NCBI GenBank assembly: GCA_937922735.1
Contig: CALAJL010000078.1
Span: 1-39,559, forward strand
Origin: an uncultured Gammaproteobacteria bacterium
Lineage (GTDB): Bacteria > Pseudomonadota > Gammaproteobacteria > UBA4575
Direction of reading: 5' to 3'
DNA: 39,559 bases
The notes beneath the pieces are model-generated. The model ran no database searches. It had not been told where the DNA came from and worked only from the letters and a program-made list of their open reading frames with translations. This document shows, piece after piece, positions 1 through 8,436 of this stretch. Both the position numbers and the translations under genes were made by a program. Each line of letters starts with the position of its first letter. Within the stretch, counting starts at the first letter, position 1.

Positions 1-34
1 AAAACCAAAACATATAAACTAAATCACACTAATT

Positions 35-607
35 ATGTCAACAATTGTTGCAGTTAAAAAAAATGGCAAAGCATGTATTGCTGCAGATACATTAACTACC
101 TTTGGGGACGTTAAACAATCCAGTGAATTTGATGATACGCATGACAAAATATACCAATATAAAGATAATTATTTTGGGATCGTAGGGAGTGCAGCTCATC
201 ATATCGTTATTCAAAGCATTCTCAAAAAACATGGGGATGAATTAAATTTCAGTTCTCAATTAGATATATTTGAGTCGTTCAGAAAACTGCACCCCATTCT
301 TAAAGAAGAATACTTTTTAAATCCAAAGGATGAAGAAGAAGATGCCTATGAATCTTCCAGAATTGATACCTTGATTGTAAACCCACATGGAATTTATGCA
401 GTTTATGCATTAAGAGAAGTGTTTGAGTATTCGCGATTTTGGGCAGTTGGATCGGGTGGCGATATTGCTTTAGGTGCTATGTATGCAATACATAATCGTC
501 TAGATGATGCAGATGAAATAGCTAAAATAGGCATAGAAGCAGGTGCGACTTTTAATAATGCAACGGCATTACCTTTGACTTCATATTCAATCGATTTACA
601 TAAGTAA
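35..607 (+). CDS. HslV-like Ntn-hydrolase (proteasome beta family)
   Basis: Predicted cytoplasmic N-terminal-nucleophile hydrolase of 190 residues, related to the peptidase HslV. After Met removal the chain begins S-T-I-V-A-V-K-K-N-G, which aligns with the HslV start T-T-I-V-S-V-R-R-N-G. The conserved Asp (D18, in AAD) and a Lys (in HDKIY) match HslV Asp17 and Lys33, and a G-S-G-G motif followed by A-L-G-A-M lies near residue 140. Ser rather than Thr occupies the nucleophile position. No hslU lies next to it, so it is probably not the canonical HslV; Anbu and the poorly described HslV-like family are alternatives. It sits 11 bp upstream of ribE and may share its transcript. No clear Shine-Dalgarno is visible. 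The substrate is unknown. Confidence 0.75.
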   Translation: MSTIVAVKKNGKACIAADTLTTFGDVKQSSEFDDTHDKIYQYKDNYFGIVGSAAHHIVIQSILKKHGDELNFSSQLDIFESFRKLHPILKEEYFLNPKDEEEDAYESSRIDTLIVNPHGIYAVYALREVFEYSRFWAVGSGGDIALGAMYAIHNRLDDADEIAKIGIEAGATFNNATALPLTSYSIDLHK

Positions 608-618
608 GCACAAGAATT

Positions 619-1212
619 ATGTTTACTGGGATAATTGAAGAGCTTGGTACCATTGAAAAAGTGGCTTTCGATAATGATATTCATCAATATCGTATTCATG
701 TATCTACAGAATTTATAGAAGGCGTGAAGTCTGGAGACAGTATTGCAGTGGATGGTATTTGTCTAACGGCATACGATCTTGAAAAAAATTCATTCCAAGT
801 AGATGTGTCTACCGAAACCCAACATTGCACTAGCTTTGGCCATTCAAAAGCAAGCCATCAAGTAAATCTTGAACGTTCCGTAACACCTACTACACGCCTT
901 GGTGGTCACATGGTGAGTGGACATGTCGATGGCTTAGGAACAGTAGTTAAACGTGATGATAATGATAATGAAACGGTGCTTTGGGTAAAAATATCTGCTG
1001 ATCTTGTAAAATATATAGCTGTTAAAGGCTCTGTTTGTGTAAATGGTGTGAGTTTAACTGTGAATCAGACTTTAGAGGATCAATTTTGCGTTACAATTAT
1101 TCCACATACTTTGCAAAATACGACGCTAAATATGATTCAAACAACAGATTTGGTTAATATAGAAGTTGATCTAATCGCACGTTATTTAGAAAAATTATCT
1201 CAGTCTACATAA
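619..1212 (+). CDS. ribE: Riboflavin synthase, alpha chain
   Basis: Catalyses the dismutation of two 6,7-dimethyl-8-ribityllumazine molecules to riboflavin and a pyrimidinedione, the last step of riboflavin synthesis. The protein has 197 residues and shows the family's internal duplication: an N-terminal barrel opening with M-F-T-G-I-I-E and containing GDSIAVDGICLT, and a second barrel opening with GGHMVSGHVDG and containing GSVCVNGVSLTV. Length is normal. The ATG is fixed by the canonical MFTGI start; the upstream sequence has no clear ribosome binding site. It is followed 21 bp later by ribH, whose product supplies its substrate. The ribD and ribBA genes that often flank it are absent here. 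Some nomenclatures call this gene ribC. Confidence 0.96.
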   Translation: MFTGIIEELGTIEKVAFDNDIHQYRIHVSTEFIEGVKSGDSIAVDGICLTAYDLEKNSFQVDVSTETQHCTSFGHSKASHQVNLERSVTPTTRLGGHMVSGHVDGLGTVVKRDDNDNETVLWVKISADLVKYIAVKGSVCVNGVSLTVNQTLEDQFCVTIIPHTLQNTTLNMIQTTDLVNIEVDLIARYLEKLSQST

Positions 1213-1233
1213 TTAATCGATCTCAAACTAACA

Positions 1234-1710
1234 ATGAAAGATAGTCAAACAATTGGTGCGGATTATTCTGGCAAAAACTCAAAAATAGCTATTGTTTCAG
1301 CTCGTTTCAATGGTGAAATTGTTGAAGCCATGCGAGTAGCTGCTCACCAATCATTACTTGATAATGAGGTAAATAAAAAAGACATCACTCATGTTTATGT
1401 GCCAGGTGCTTTTGAGCTTCCACTGGCATGTAAAACACTTGCTATAAGTAAGAGATATGATGCAGTTATCGCTTTAGGGTGTGTGATACGTGGAGATACA
1501 CCACACTTTGATTATGTATGCAAAAGTAGTGCGGATGGTATTTTGCAAGCCAGTTTAGAAACTAATATCCCCATAGCATTTGGAGTGTTAACTACTGACA
1601 CGGTTAAACAAGCTCATGAGCGTTCTTCTAATGTAGATCTCGAACATAACAAAGGTCGGGATATGGCCTTGTGTGTGCTCGAGATGATTAATGTTTTAAA
1701 GTTATTATAG
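1234..1710 (+). CDS. ribH: 6,7-dimethyl-8-ribityllumazine synthase
   Basis: Condenses 5-amino-6-ribitylaminouracil with 3,4-dihydroxy-2-butanone 4-phosphate to form the lumazine substrate of riboflavin synthase. The 158-residue protein has all the family landmarks: SARFN near residue 24 (substrate pocket), VPGAFELPLA near 60, the catalytic-site loop GDTPHFDYVC with the key His, and PIAFGVLTT plus a conserved Arg in AHERS. Length is typical of the icosahedral lumazine synthases. It lies between ribE and nusB, with a 9 bp gap to nusB, an order common in gammaproteobacteria. The start is supported by the family N-terminus; no strong Shine-Dalgarno precedes it. Confidence 0.96.
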   Translation: MKDSQTIGADYSGKNSKIAIVSARFNGEIVEAMRVAAHQSLLDNEVNKKDITHVYVPGAFELPLACKTLAISKRYDAVIALGCVIRGDTPHFDYVCKSSADGILQASLETNIPIAFGVLTTDTVKQAHERSSNVDLEHNKGRDMALCVLEMINVLKLL

Positions 1711-1719
1711 TAATTTATA

Positions 1720-2127
1720 GTGGAACCACAGAAACGCCACTGGTCTAGACGGCTAGCACTACAAGCCCTATATCAATGGCAGATTGCGGGTCATGATATA
1801 GATGTATTACTTGCACAATATGTTGAAGATGAAAACTGGAATAAGGTTGATAAGGATTATTTTGTCGAACTAGTCAGTGCATCAATTCGTGAGAATGAAA
1901 GTCTTAACGTGATAATTTCACCGTGCTTAAATCTACCTCCTGAGCAAATAGACCCTATAGAAAATGCCATACTACTTTTCGCAACATATGAGATATTGCA
2001 TAAGCCTGAAACGCCAACAAAAGTGATTCTTTCTGAAGCAGTAAATTTGTGTAAAAAATTTGGATCTGTTGAAGGTTATAAGTTTATAAATGGGGTTTTA
2101 GATAAAATTTCACAACAGCGTGCTTAG
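1720..2127 (+). CDS. nusB: Transcription antitermination factor NusB
   Basis: All-helical RNA-binding protein that pairs with NusE (S10) on boxA RNA to support rRNA antitermination. The 135-residue protein begins with a basic segment (KRHWSRRLALQALYQWQ), the usual N-terminal boxA-binding helix, and ends with the typical VILSEAVNLCKKFGSVEGYKFINGVLDKI. The start codon is GTG at 1720, 9 bp after ribH; this start gives the expected length and keeps the arginine-rich N-terminus. It lies in the ribH-nusB-thiL order typical of this class. Confidence 0.95.
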   Translation: MEPQKRHWSRRLALQALYQWQIAGHDIDVLLAQYVEDENWNKVDKDYFVELVSASIRENESLNVIISPCLNLPPEQIDPIENAILLFATYEILHKPETPTKVILSEAVNLCKKFGSVEGYKFINGVLDKISQQRA

Positions 2128-2165
2128 TATTATTTTTATCCATCATTACTAAAATAACCAAACAT

Positions 2166-3131
2166 TTGTCAGAACAAACCTTAATTCAGAAATATTTTTC
2201 CAGACACAATGCTGTTTGTGAAAACATAGAAGTAAGTGTCGGTGATGATGCTGCCATTGTATGCCCATCCTCTAAAAAAAAGTTGGTAGTTACTACTGAT
2301 ACACTTAATGTAGGCATTCATTTTTATCCAGACTGTAAACCTGAGTATATCGGACACAAATCTTTAGCGGTAAACCTAAGCGACATAGCAGCAATGGGTG
2401 CCAAGCCATTATGGGCAACATTAAGTTTATCATTGCCTGATATTAATCATGATTGGTTAAAAATGTTTTCTAATGGTTTCTATGCCTTAGCAGACCAATA
2501 TAACCTTAAACTCATTGGTGGTGATATGGTTAAAGGTCCGCTTTCAGTCACAATACAAATTATAGGTTCGATTGAAGCTAATCAAGAATTGCTACGTAGC
2601 AACTGCGAAATAGATGATTTACTTTATGTTACTGGTTACTTGGGCGACGCAGCTTTTGGATTAAAACTCTTACAGAATAATAATCATGTTGATGTGCATT
2701 CAAATGATAAAGAATACTTTTTAAATCGATTAAACTTACCAAATCCTAGACTAGATATTGCAAATAATATTAATTCATATGCCCATGCTGCAATTGATAT
2801 TTCTGACGGATTTATAATTGATCTACAAAGAATGCTTACAGCTAGTAATAAGGGAGCAGAAATTTCTTTAGATAAGATTCCAATCTCTACCTCTATGAAA
2901 AAAATTATTAAAAATGAAGATGATATGAAAGAATTGCTAACTGGAGGCGAAGATTATGAGCTTATCTTTAGTATTAGTGAAAACGATAAAAACAAACTTG
3001 AAGCATATTCTGAAAATGAAAAAATCATGTTGACTGAAGTTGGCAAAATAGTAAAAGGTTCTCAGATTTCACTGACAAACAATGGAATCCATACAGATAT
3101 TCCTCAGTTCAAAGGATTTGATCATTTTTAA
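2166..3131 (+). CDS. thiL: Thiamine-monophosphate kinase
   Basis: ATP-dependent phosphorylation of thiamine monophosphate to thiamine diphosphate, in the cytoplasm. The protein has 321 residues and belongs to the PurM/HypE/ThiL fold. Visible motifs are the N-terminal LIQKYF, VGDDAA (Mg/ATP site), TTDTLNVGIHF, KSLAVNLSDIAAMGA, LIGGDMVKGP, AAIDISDGF and TGGEDYEL, in family order. Translation starts at TTG 2166; this is supported because the preceding in-frame sequence is short and LxEQTLIQKYF matches the usual ThiL N-terminus. The stop TAA at 3129-3131 is followed 4 bp later by the pgpA ATG, so the two are likely translationally coupled. Confidence 0.95.
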   Translation: MSEQTLIQKYFSRHNAVCENIEVSVGDDAAIVCPSSKKKLVVTTDTLNVGIHFYPDCKPEYIGHKSLAVNLSDIAAMGAKPLWATLSLSLPDINHDWLKMFSNGFYALADQYNLKLIGGDMVKGPLSVTIQIIGSIEANQELLRSNCEIDDLLYVTGYLGDAAFGLKLLQNNNHVDVHSNDKEYFLNRLNLPNPRLDIANNINSYAHAAIDISDGFIIDLQRMLTASNKGAEISLDKIPISTSMKKIIKNEDDMKELLTGGEDYELIFSISENDKNKLEAYSENEKIMLTEVGKIVKGSQISLTNNGIHTDIPQFKGFDHF

Positions 3132-3135
3132 TGTA

Positions 3136-3621
3136 ATGAATAGTTCAATTTCAAAAGTCGTACTGCGCAATCCCATTCATTTTCTGTCATTTGGTTTTGG
3201 TTCTGGTTTATCTCCAAAAGCACCAGGAACGATGGGGACTATTGTTGCCATTCCCATATTTCTTGCAATTAGCCAGCTTACTCTAGCTTTATATTTATTC
3301 ATTGTTGTCATTATTTTTTTAGTGGGGTGTTGGGCTTCTGGTAAGACAGCGAATGCACTAAAAGTTCATGACCATCCTGGAATTGTCATTGATGAAATAG
3401 CAGGTTATCTGATCACTATGATTATGGTTCCCGTAACTTGGTATTGGGTCTTTTTGGGCTTTTTGCTTTTCAGGTTGTTTGATATATGGAAACCATGGCC
3501 GATTTCGATGCTTGATAAGCAGGTTAAGGGTGGCTTTGGGATAATGATTGATGATGTTCTCGCGGCGTTCTATAGCCTGCTATCCTTACATATCGTAATT
3601 TGGTCGGTGAATTTCCTCTAA
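3136..3621 (+). CDS. pgpA: Phosphatidylglycerophosphatase A
   Basis: Membrane phosphatase converting phosphatidylglycerol phosphate to phosphatidylglycerol. The product has 161 residues with the PgpA signature GSGLSPKAPGTMGT near residue 20, KVHDHPGIVIDEIAGYLITM in the middle, LFRLFDIWKPWPI, and a C-terminal GIMIDDVLAA motif. Three to four hydrophobic stretches are evident. An in-frame ATG at 3082 inside thiL would add 18 residues; I prefer ATG 3136 because it gives the standard length and sits just after the thiL stop. It appears to be the last gene of the rib-nus-thi unit. Confidence 0.94.
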   Translation: MNSSISKVVLRNPIHFLSFGFGSGLSPKAPGTMGTIVAIPIFLAISQLTLALYLFIVVIIFLVGCWASGKTANALKVHDHPGIVIDEIAGYLITMIMVPVTWYWVFLGFLLFRLFDIWKPWPISMLDKQVKGGFGIMIDDVLAAFYSLLSLHIVIWSVNFL

Positions 3622-3823
3622 TCCATGACCTAGCCTACGGGGCAAGGTAAACTCATGCTGTTGAGAAATATACTACTATATTTCAGTTAGATATGGCCGT
3701 TTTCTATCAGCAGGAATAAGGAAGGACTTGAGACAAAATAAGCACGTAATTAAGCTGATTTTAGTCTTTTTTCACAATAATAATTACTAACAAATTACAT
3801 AAAACAACTAATAACTTAGAAAT
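3622..3823. other. Intergenic region with AT-rich hairpin
   Basis: A noncoding stretch of about 200 bp between pgpA and the HEAT-kinase unit. It holds an 8 bp perfect hairpin at 3665-3684 (GAAATATA, loop CTAC, TATATTTC), with no run of T after it, so it is a poor intrinsic terminator. The promoter of the downstream five-gene unit probably lies here, but no convincing -35/-10 pair stands out. Confidence 0.4.
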
Positions 3824-6205
3824 ATGGGTGTACTAGGAGCAATTCGCGTAGATGGGACGATTGATCAAATCATCGCGCAAAGTCCAGGGGCTGATTACCA
3901 GAAGAATCTAAGTAAATTAGAAAAAATCGCCAATAAAGCCATTCCAAAACTTGCTGAACGACTGGATGGTGCAAATAATGAGCAAGCAAAAAGTATCGTA
4001 AATATATTATCTGATTTATGTACGGTTAAAAACGCTGAATACTTTAAACCATTATTTTCTCACCAAAATAATCAAGTGCGCGATGGGGTTGTAGAAGCAC
4101 TGTCAAAATCTCCAGATTTAGATCCTAATAGATTTGTTGATTTGTTTGAAAAACAAAATGCATCTAAACCCATGATTATAAGTTTGCTTACTGCTCAAAA
4201 GCAGAAAGTAAATGGAGCGAAGTTATTACGTTACGCTTATAAATTAGAACATAACGATCAAACAGCCTTGTTTAAATTATTAGAGATAATCGCTAGCGAT
4301 ACAATAGTACCTGAACTTATGAATAGGGTGGATACAAAAGACCCAATTATACGAACGCACATTACAAAAGTTTTAGCAAAATTTGATACGCCGAGTGTTA
4401 ATCAATCATTAAGCAAATTATTGACAGATGAGAACAAAGCAGTTCGCCTTGCAGCGTTAGATGGGTTATCTAAATCAGCGAGCATCGAAGACATCGAACA
4501 GTTATGCAAATTGATAAGTGATCCTGATTATAAAGTTCAAAATAAAGCTATTGAAGCTATTGTAAAAGCAAAGCACCCAAAAACAGTTTTATATTTGATA
4601 CCACATCTAAAAGATGAATCTGAATATGTGCGCCGTGCAGCTGTTGAAGTATTAAATGAAATTGCTGATAAAAAATCAGTAAAAGATCTGCTTAATGCTA
4701 TAAAAGATGAAGATTGGTGGGTGAGAAGTCGTGCTGCTGATGCGTTAGGTAAAATAGGTGGGAAGCGAGTCGTTCAAGCAGTAATTCAACTAATAAAAGA
4801 CGATGATGAATTTATTCGTCGATCAGCAATTGAAATTATTAATGCAACAAAAGACGATAGTACTTTCGAAGCTTTAGTGCAGTCATTAGATGATTCAGAT
4901 TGGTGGGTGAGAGAACGTGCAATTGATGGTCTTGCCGAATTGGGTAACAAAAAATGTATACCTATTCTAATCAATATGTTGAGTAAAAATTCTGATAATG
5001 AGGCAATGGTTGTAGTATTGCTAAAAGCATTTTCAACTTTGAAAGCTTCTGAAGCCACAAAAATATCAGTCAAAATGCTGGCAGCTAAGTCAGAAAATAT
5101 CGTTAAAGAGGCAATTAAAACTTTAATGGTTATTACTGATGAAAATGATGTTGAAGTGGTTGTTAAAGAAATTGATAAAGTCATCGCCAATCAAACTGAA
5201 GATATTCAAGAGCTTGGTCAAGAAGCTATTAATAGGATTGTTGAACAAGAGCCTGAAGGGTCTTCTATACAGGTCTTCAAAAGCGATGATGTTGATATAA
5301 ATAAAGACACACTAACCATGCCAGGTAAGGTAACGCGTGGGGCTGTTTCAACTGAATCTAAGATTATTAACCCAGATGATATGCAGCCAGACGATATGCT
5401 TGCAGATCGATATCGTTATATTAAGAAAATCGGTAAGGGTGCATTTGGTTCAGTATTCCTGGTAGAAGATACGATTATTAGCGAAGAAATTATCCTTAAA
5501 TTCTTAAATGCTCAGTTTGTTACTGACGAAAGTATTATTAAACGATTTATTTATGAGTTACGTTTTGCACGTAAAATTACTCATCCTAATGTAATACGCA
5601 TTTACGATATGCTTTCATTCGGTAAAGCACATGCTATATCCATGGAATATTTTAGAAGCCATACATTAAGTGCAGAAGTGAAAGATAAAAAACCTATGGA
5701 TATTGAGCGCGCTAAGAAATTTGCGTTTGATGTGTGTGCAGGTATGGAAAGTGCCCATGCAGCCAATGTGGTACATCGAGATCTAAAACCAAATAATATT
5801 CTCATAAACGAAGAAGGGATTTTAAAAATTGTTGATTTTGGTGTTGCTGCAGCGACTCAATCGACAGATACCAAGTTAACCAAAACAGGGTTATTAGTTG
5901 GTACACCTACATATATGGCACCAGAACAAGTGTTAGGCAAAGATGTTGATGAGCGTACAGATATATATAGTTTAGGTGCAATAATGTATGAAATGTTAAC
6001 GGGTAAGCCGCCATATTCTGGTAAAGACAGTATGTCCATTATGTATCAACATGTTCAAGGAAAAGCAACAAAAGTTTGCGAGAAAAATGAGTTAGTCAAT
6101 CAAGAATTAAGTGACATAGTTTCTAAAACAATGAGCGTTAAAGCTGAACATAGATATCAAAGTATGGGTGAATTAAAAGACGCTATTCAACATGTCAAGG
6201 TCTAA
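3824..6205 (+). CDS. HEAT-repeat Ser/Thr protein kinase
   Basis: A 793-residue eukaryotic-like protein kinase. Residues about 30-460 form HEAT/PBS-lyase-type helical repeats, e.g. SEYVRRAAVEVLNEIAD and DEDWWVRSRAADALGKIG; a WWVR element recurs. A linker precedes the kinase domain at about 527-790. This has the Gly loop GKGAFGSV, the ATP-anchoring Lys in IILKFLN, the catalytic loop HRDLKPNN near residue 651, DFG near 672, a Thr-rich activation loop and APE near 699. All catalytic residues are present, so it should be active. The catalytic domain resembles PknB/Hanks kinases; no transmembrane segment is evident, so it is probably cytoplasmic with the HEAT array as a docking scaffold. It begins a tight run with two PilT-type ATPases, a protease and an FHA protein, suggesting that it regulates pilus retraction; that role is inferred. 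Confidence 0.9.
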   Translation: MGVLGAIRVDGTIDQIIAQSPGADYQKNLSKLEKIANKAIPKLAERLDGANNEQAKSIVNILSDLCTVKNAEYFKPLFSHQNNQVRDGVVEALSKSPDLDPNRFVDLFEKQNASKPMIISLLTAQKQKVNGAKLLRYAYKLEHNDQTALFKLLEIIASDTIVPELMNRVDTKDPIIRTHITKVLAKFDTPSVNQSLSKLLTDENKAVRLAALDGLSKSASIEDIEQLCKLISDPDYKVQNKAIEAIVKAKHPKTVLYLIPHLKDESEYVRRAAVEVLNEIADKKSVKDLLNAIKDEDWWVRSRAADALGKIGGKRVVQAVIQLIKDDDEFIRRSAIEIINATKDDSTFEALVQSLDDSDWWVRERAIDGLAELGNKKCIPILINMLSKNSDNEAMVVVLLKAFSTLKASEATKISVKMLAAKSENIVKEAIKTLMVITDENDVEVVVKEIDKVIANQTEDIQELGQEAINRIVEQEPEGSSIQVFKSDDVDINKDTLTMPGKVTRGAVSTESKIINPDDMQPDDMLADRYRYIKKIGKGAFGSVFLVEDTIISEEIILKFLNAQFVTDESIIKRFIYELRFARKITHPNVIRIYDMLSFGKAHAISMEYFRSHTLSAEVKDKKPMDIERAKKFAFDVCAGMESAHAANVVHRDLKPNNILINEEGILKIVDFGVAAATQSTDTKLTKTGLLVGTPTYMAPEQVLGKDVDERTDIYSLGAIMYEMLTGKPPYSGKDSMSIMYQHVQGKATKVCEKNELVNQELSDIVSKTMSVKAEHRYQSMGELKDAIQHVKV

Positions 6206-6230
6206 GCGCATATAAAAGAAGACAAGAAAA

Positions 6231-7313
6231 ATGGCAAGAATTGATGCATTTTTAAAATTAGGGCGTGAGCAAAGTTGCTCTGATATCCATTTAGCAGTTG
6301 GTGTGCCGCCAATGTTTAGAATGCATGGTGATCTCGTTCCCATTAAGTTTAGAGATTTAGGTGATACAGAACTAGAAGGCTATATGAGTGAGATTTTAAC
6401 AAAATCTCAAAAAGAAAAATTTCGTAGAGGCGATGATTTGGATTTCTCATATATGTCTGAAGGAGTTGGACGATTCCGTGTTAACTTATTTAGAAAAGCA
6501 TCTGGCATTGGCGCTGTGTTTCGACACATTCCTACTGAAATACCTGCTTTTGAGACGCTTAAGCTTCCACCGGTAATTAAAACTTTTGCAGAATTCAAAC
6601 AAGGGATGGTATTAGTTACGGGCTCAACCGGTACAGGAAAATCAACAACTTTAGCTTCATTAATTCATCATATTAATAAAACACGTAAAGAAAATATTAT
6701 CACTCTAGAAGACCCTATAGAATTTATTCATCCAAGCTTAAATTCTCAAGTGATGCAACGAGAAGTAGGCACGCACCTAAGTAGCTTTAGTGATGGATTA
6801 CGTGCATCACTACGTCAAGATCCAGATATTATTCTCGTAGGTGAGATGCGAGATGCAGAAACCATCAGTATGGCTATGTTAGCTGCTGAAACAGGTCATT
6901 TAGTCTTTGGCACTTTGCATACTACTTCGGCCACTAAATCAATCGATCGAATAATCGATGCGCTTCCAGCTGAACAACAAGGACAAGGAAAAATATTTTT
7001 ATCAAAAAACCTGCATGCTGTTGTAACACAAGATTTATTAAAAACAGTTGATGGGCGTGGTCGAAGAGCCATTGTAGAAATCATGATTATGAATCATGCA
7101 ATTGGTAATTTAATTATGTCTGAAAAGAATTTTCAAATTCCCAATCAAATACAAACAGGTAGTGGGGTTGGTATGCAACTTAAGGATCAAGCATTATTGA
7201 CTGCAGTGCAAAATAAAGAAATTGATCCAGACGATGCGTATTTACATGCAAATGATAAAAAGCTATTCCAACAATATGTTACCGATCCAGATTTACTGCC
7301 AAAAGCTAATTAA
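6231..7313 (+). CDS. PilT-family twitching ATPase (divergent)
   Basis: A 360-residue hexameric motor ATPase of the type IV pilus retraction family. An N-terminal PAS-like domain with SDIHLAVGVPP precedes the RecA-like core, which has Walker A GSTGTGKST near residue 132, the Asp box ITLEDPIEF, Walker B IILVGEMRD and the His box GTLHTTSA. The C-terminal AIRNLIRE motif that PilT needs for retraction reads A-I-G-N-L-I-M-S here, so the Arg is lost. The gene starts 25 bp after the kinase and is followed 26 bp later by a second paralogue, as in pilT-pilU pairs. It may be PilU-like or an accessory retraction motor; assigning PilT or PilU by eye is unsafe. Confidence 0.88.
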   Translation: MARIDAFLKLGREQSCSDIHLAVGVPPMFRMHGDLVPIKFRDLGDTELEGYMSEILTKSQKEKFRRGDDLDFSYMSEGVGRFRVNLFRKASGIGAVFRHIPTEIPAFETLKLPPVIKTFAEFKQGMVLVTGSTGTGKSTTLASLIHHINKTRKENIITLEDPIEFIHPSLNSQVMQREVGTHLSSFSDGLRASLRQDPDIILVGEMRDAETISMAMLAAETGHLVFGTLHTTSATKSIDRIIDALPAEQQGQGKIFLSKNLHAVVTQDLLKTVDGRGRRAIVEIMIMNHAIGNLIMSEKNFQIPNQIQTGSGVGMQLKDQALLTAVQNKEIDPDDAYLHANDKKLFQQYVTDPDLLPKAN

Positions 7314-7339
7314 CTTCATATAAATAATATAGCAATATC

Positions 7340-8413
7340 ATGATAGATATCGATACACTTTTAGAGATGTTAGTAGCACGCGGCGGCTCTGATCTACATC
7401 TATTGTCTGGCGATCCTCCAAGGATGAGAGTCCTGGGTGACTTAGAAACTATTTCTGAAGACAAGATTGGTGCGAAAGAACTGCTAGATGGAATCAATAA
7501 CTTTATGCCGGCACGTTCCCGTAATATTTTTGAAAAAGATGATAATGCGGATTTCGCACATAGTATAGAAGGATGTGGCCGATTTCGTGTAAATGCATTT
7601 AGACACCTTAATGGTGTTGGCGTAATAATGCGATCGATTCCAATGGAAACAGCTTCTTTAGAAGATTTATCTATGCCCGATATCATGACCAGTATCAGTA
7701 AACAAAAATCTGGAATGATACTGGTTACAGGTAAAACAGGTTCAGGAAAATCTACAACACTAGCTGCAATAGTTAATGAAATTAACAGTACTTTAAAAGG
7801 CCATATACTTACAATCGAAGATCCGGTCGAATTCGTTCATGAGCAAAAAAATTGTTTGATGAGTCAACGTGAAGTAGGTGAACACACCAACTCATTTGCT
7901 GATGCATTACATTCTGCATTACGTGAAGATCCAGATGTAATACTCGTTGGTGAGATGCGTGATTTAGAGACGATGAGTCTTGCCGTAACGGCTGCGGAGA
8001 CTGGAATATTAGTTTTAGGTACATTGCATACAAATAGTGCGGCAGATACTGTCGATCGAATAATAAATTCTTTTCCTACAAATAAACAAGATCATATTCG
8101 TACAATGTTATCTACATCATTACGCTCGGTAATCTCTCAGCAACTTATTAAAACCATTGATGGTAAAGGTAGAGCTGCCGCTGTTGAAATTATGATTAAC
8201 ACACATGCTGTTGCAAATGTTATTCGAGAGGGTAAGACTGATCAAATTGATAATTCAATTCAAGGTGGACGAGCAGTAGGAATGCAAAGTATGGATACAG
8301 CTATTAAAAACTTATTGACTGATGGCAAAATTACTCCTGAAGCTGCATTTGAAGCAGCTAATGACAAGAGTCAATTTACTCAATTTTTAAAAAAGAACAA
8401 TGAGTCTGTATAA
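7340..8413 (+). CDS. Second PilT/PilU-family ATPase
   Basis: A 357-residue paralogue of the preceding ATPase. It has the N-terminal GGSDLHLLSGDPP segment, Walker A GKTGSGKST near residue 131, Asp box LTIEDPVEF, Walker B VILVGEMRD and His box GTLHTNSA. The motif matching AIRNLIRE reads A-V-A-N-V-I-R-E, again lacking the first Arg but keeping I-R-E. Together with the upstream copy it forms a motor pair likely to act at the cytoplasmic base of a type IV pilus. Pilin and pilus-assembly genes are not in the window, so the machine it serves must be encoded elsewhere. Start ATG 7340 has no Shine-Dalgarno. Confidence 0.88.
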   Translation: MIDIDTLLEMLVARGGSDLHLLSGDPPRMRVLGDLETISEDKIGAKELLDGINNFMPARSRNIFEKDDNADFAHSIEGCGRFRVNAFRHLNGVGVIMRSIPMETASLEDLSMPDIMTSISKQKSGMILVTGKTGSGKSTTLAAIVNEINSTLKGHILTIEDPVEFVHEQKNCLMSQREVGEHTNSFADALHSALREDPDVILVGEMRDLETMSLAVTAAETGILVLGTLHTNSAADTVDRIINSFPTNKQDHIRTMLSTSLRSVISQQLIKTIDGKGRAAAVEIMINTHAVANVIREGKTDQIDNSIQGGRAVGMQSMDTAIKNLLTDGKITPEAAFEAANDKSQFTQFLKKNNESV

Positions 8414-8436
8414 TTGAAGCTATCTCAGTAGATGCT

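Noticed and set aside
3640-3720. Possible cyclic-di-GMP or other riboswitch upstream of the HEAT-kinase
   Set aside because: The GGGGCAAGGTAAAC stretch recalls GEMM fragments, but the second conserved stem and its sequence are missing.
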